A stretch of DNA of 64,000 bases, from assembly GCF_006443685.1 (NCBI RefSeq), contig NZ_VFYP01000001.1:2790001-2854000 (forward strand), read 5' to 3'. A program made the position numbers and the translations under genes. The DNA comes from Rhizobium glycinendophyticum. GTDB lineage: Bacteria > Pseudomonadota > Alphaproteobacteria > Rhizobiales > Rhizobiaceae. This document shows, piece after piece, positions 63,745-64,000 of this stretch. Every line of letters begins with the position of its first letter. The first letter of the stretch is position 1. A model generated the notes under the pieces. The model did not search any database. It saw only the letters and a program-made list of their open reading frames with translations, and was not told where the DNA came from.

Positions 63745-64000
63745 CGAACTCCTTTCGACCGGATGAACGTCCGGTCGGGACTTGGCTGTGTCTGAACAAA
63801 GAATCGTTCCGATACGGAACAGGTATCAGTCGGGCCTGTCGCCGATCTTGCGGGTAAATTACCGTCAGCAAGGGGAGAAAAAGGATACCGACCGCCGAAA
63901 CGTACATGGCCCGAGGCATCCTGGGCGCTCTCATCGCACGAATGTCTCGCAGCGAGTAGCCGGCGCGCATGCATAACACCCATGCAACTGCCGCAAGTTT
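63737..64000 (-). CDS. possible 3' end of a membrane protein (doubtful)
   Basis: An open frame runs in from beyond the right edge of the window on the minus strand. It contains two hydrophobic stretches (LAAVAWVLCM and AMYVSAVGILFLPLLTVIY). Its end overlaps the luxR-type gene by eight bases and passes through that gene's ribosome site, which makes a real gene less likely. No family is recognised. Confidence 0.25.
   Translation of the reverse strand, partial: KLAAVAWVLCMRAGYSLRDIRAMRAPRMPRAMYVSAVGILFLPLLTVIYPQDRRQARLIPVPYRNDSLFRHSQVPTGRSSGRKEFDV
63756..63777. promoter_or_regulatory. inverted repeat just upstream of the luxR-type gene
   Basis: CGACCGGA (63756-63763) pairs with TCCGGTCG (63770-63777) with a six-base spacer. 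It ends 12 bases before the start codon and touches the ribosome site. It could be an autoregulatory operator or a translational hairpin. Confidence 0.5.

Overview
The window looks like a chromosomal segment from a high-G+C alphaproteobacterium, most likely Rhizobiaceae (Rhizobium/Agrobacterium relatives). The pointers are an ExoD family protein, a ureDABC-EFG operon carrying the rhizobial accessory ORFs, a bacteriophytochrome with an HWE-type kinase, a DUF6867 protein beside liv genes, soxBDAG, and GC-rich palindromic mosaic repeats between genes. No rRNA, tRNA, integrase, transposase, prophage block or CRISPR array was seen. The placement is by recognition of families, not by a database search.

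Layout. 1-3.4 kb: the 3' end of a GGDEF-EAL protein, exoD, an EamA permease and a RutR-like TetR regulator. 3.5-12.6 kb: a pyrimidine/hydantoin catabolic and uptake block (amidohydrolase, MazE/MazF-like pair, hydA, ABC ATPase, DUF559 nuclease, small SMR-like protein, two permeases, NMT1-type binding protein), with one cupin gene reading the other way. 12.6-20 kb: an RND efflux pair, two tandem outer-membrane beta-barrel genes and a Crp/Fnr regulator. 20-29.6 kb (minus strand): ureG-F-E, a diguanylate cyclase, a TIGR02117 protein, ureC, accessory ORF, LprI-like, ureB, DUF1272, ureA, ureD and a secreted esterase. 29.6-35.5 kb (minus): urtE-D-C-B-A urea ABC transporter. 35.7-39.4 kb: heme oxygenase, bacteriophytochrome, DUF5680. 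39.5-43.8 kb: an NCS1 permease fused to a hybrid histidine kinase, followed by a LuxR-type response regulator. 44-49.6 kb (minus): livH-M-G-F, DUF6867, livK. 49.8-60.8 kb: a dimethylglycine-dehydrogenase-like enzyme, a TetR/MFS divergent pair, a metallophosphoesterase and soxB-D-A-G. 60.9-64 kb: cysQ, a DUF2793 protein and a LuxR-type regulator.

How the genes fit together. Most of the window serves the use of organic nitrogen. Pyrimidines are taken up and opened by HydA and the carbamoyl hydrolase. Urea is imported by UrtABCDE and hydrolysed by urease. Branched-chain amino acids enter by Liv. Methylated glycines are demethylated by the DMGDH-like enzyme and sarcosine oxidase. The most unusual item is the permease-histidine kinase-receiver fusion with its own LuxR-type partner. 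It lies between the urea and Liv transport operons and looks like a transporter-type nutrient sensor. The second point of interest is a DUF559 nuclease next to an exact 38-bp inverted repeat made of the palindromic repeat sequence that recurs in the window.
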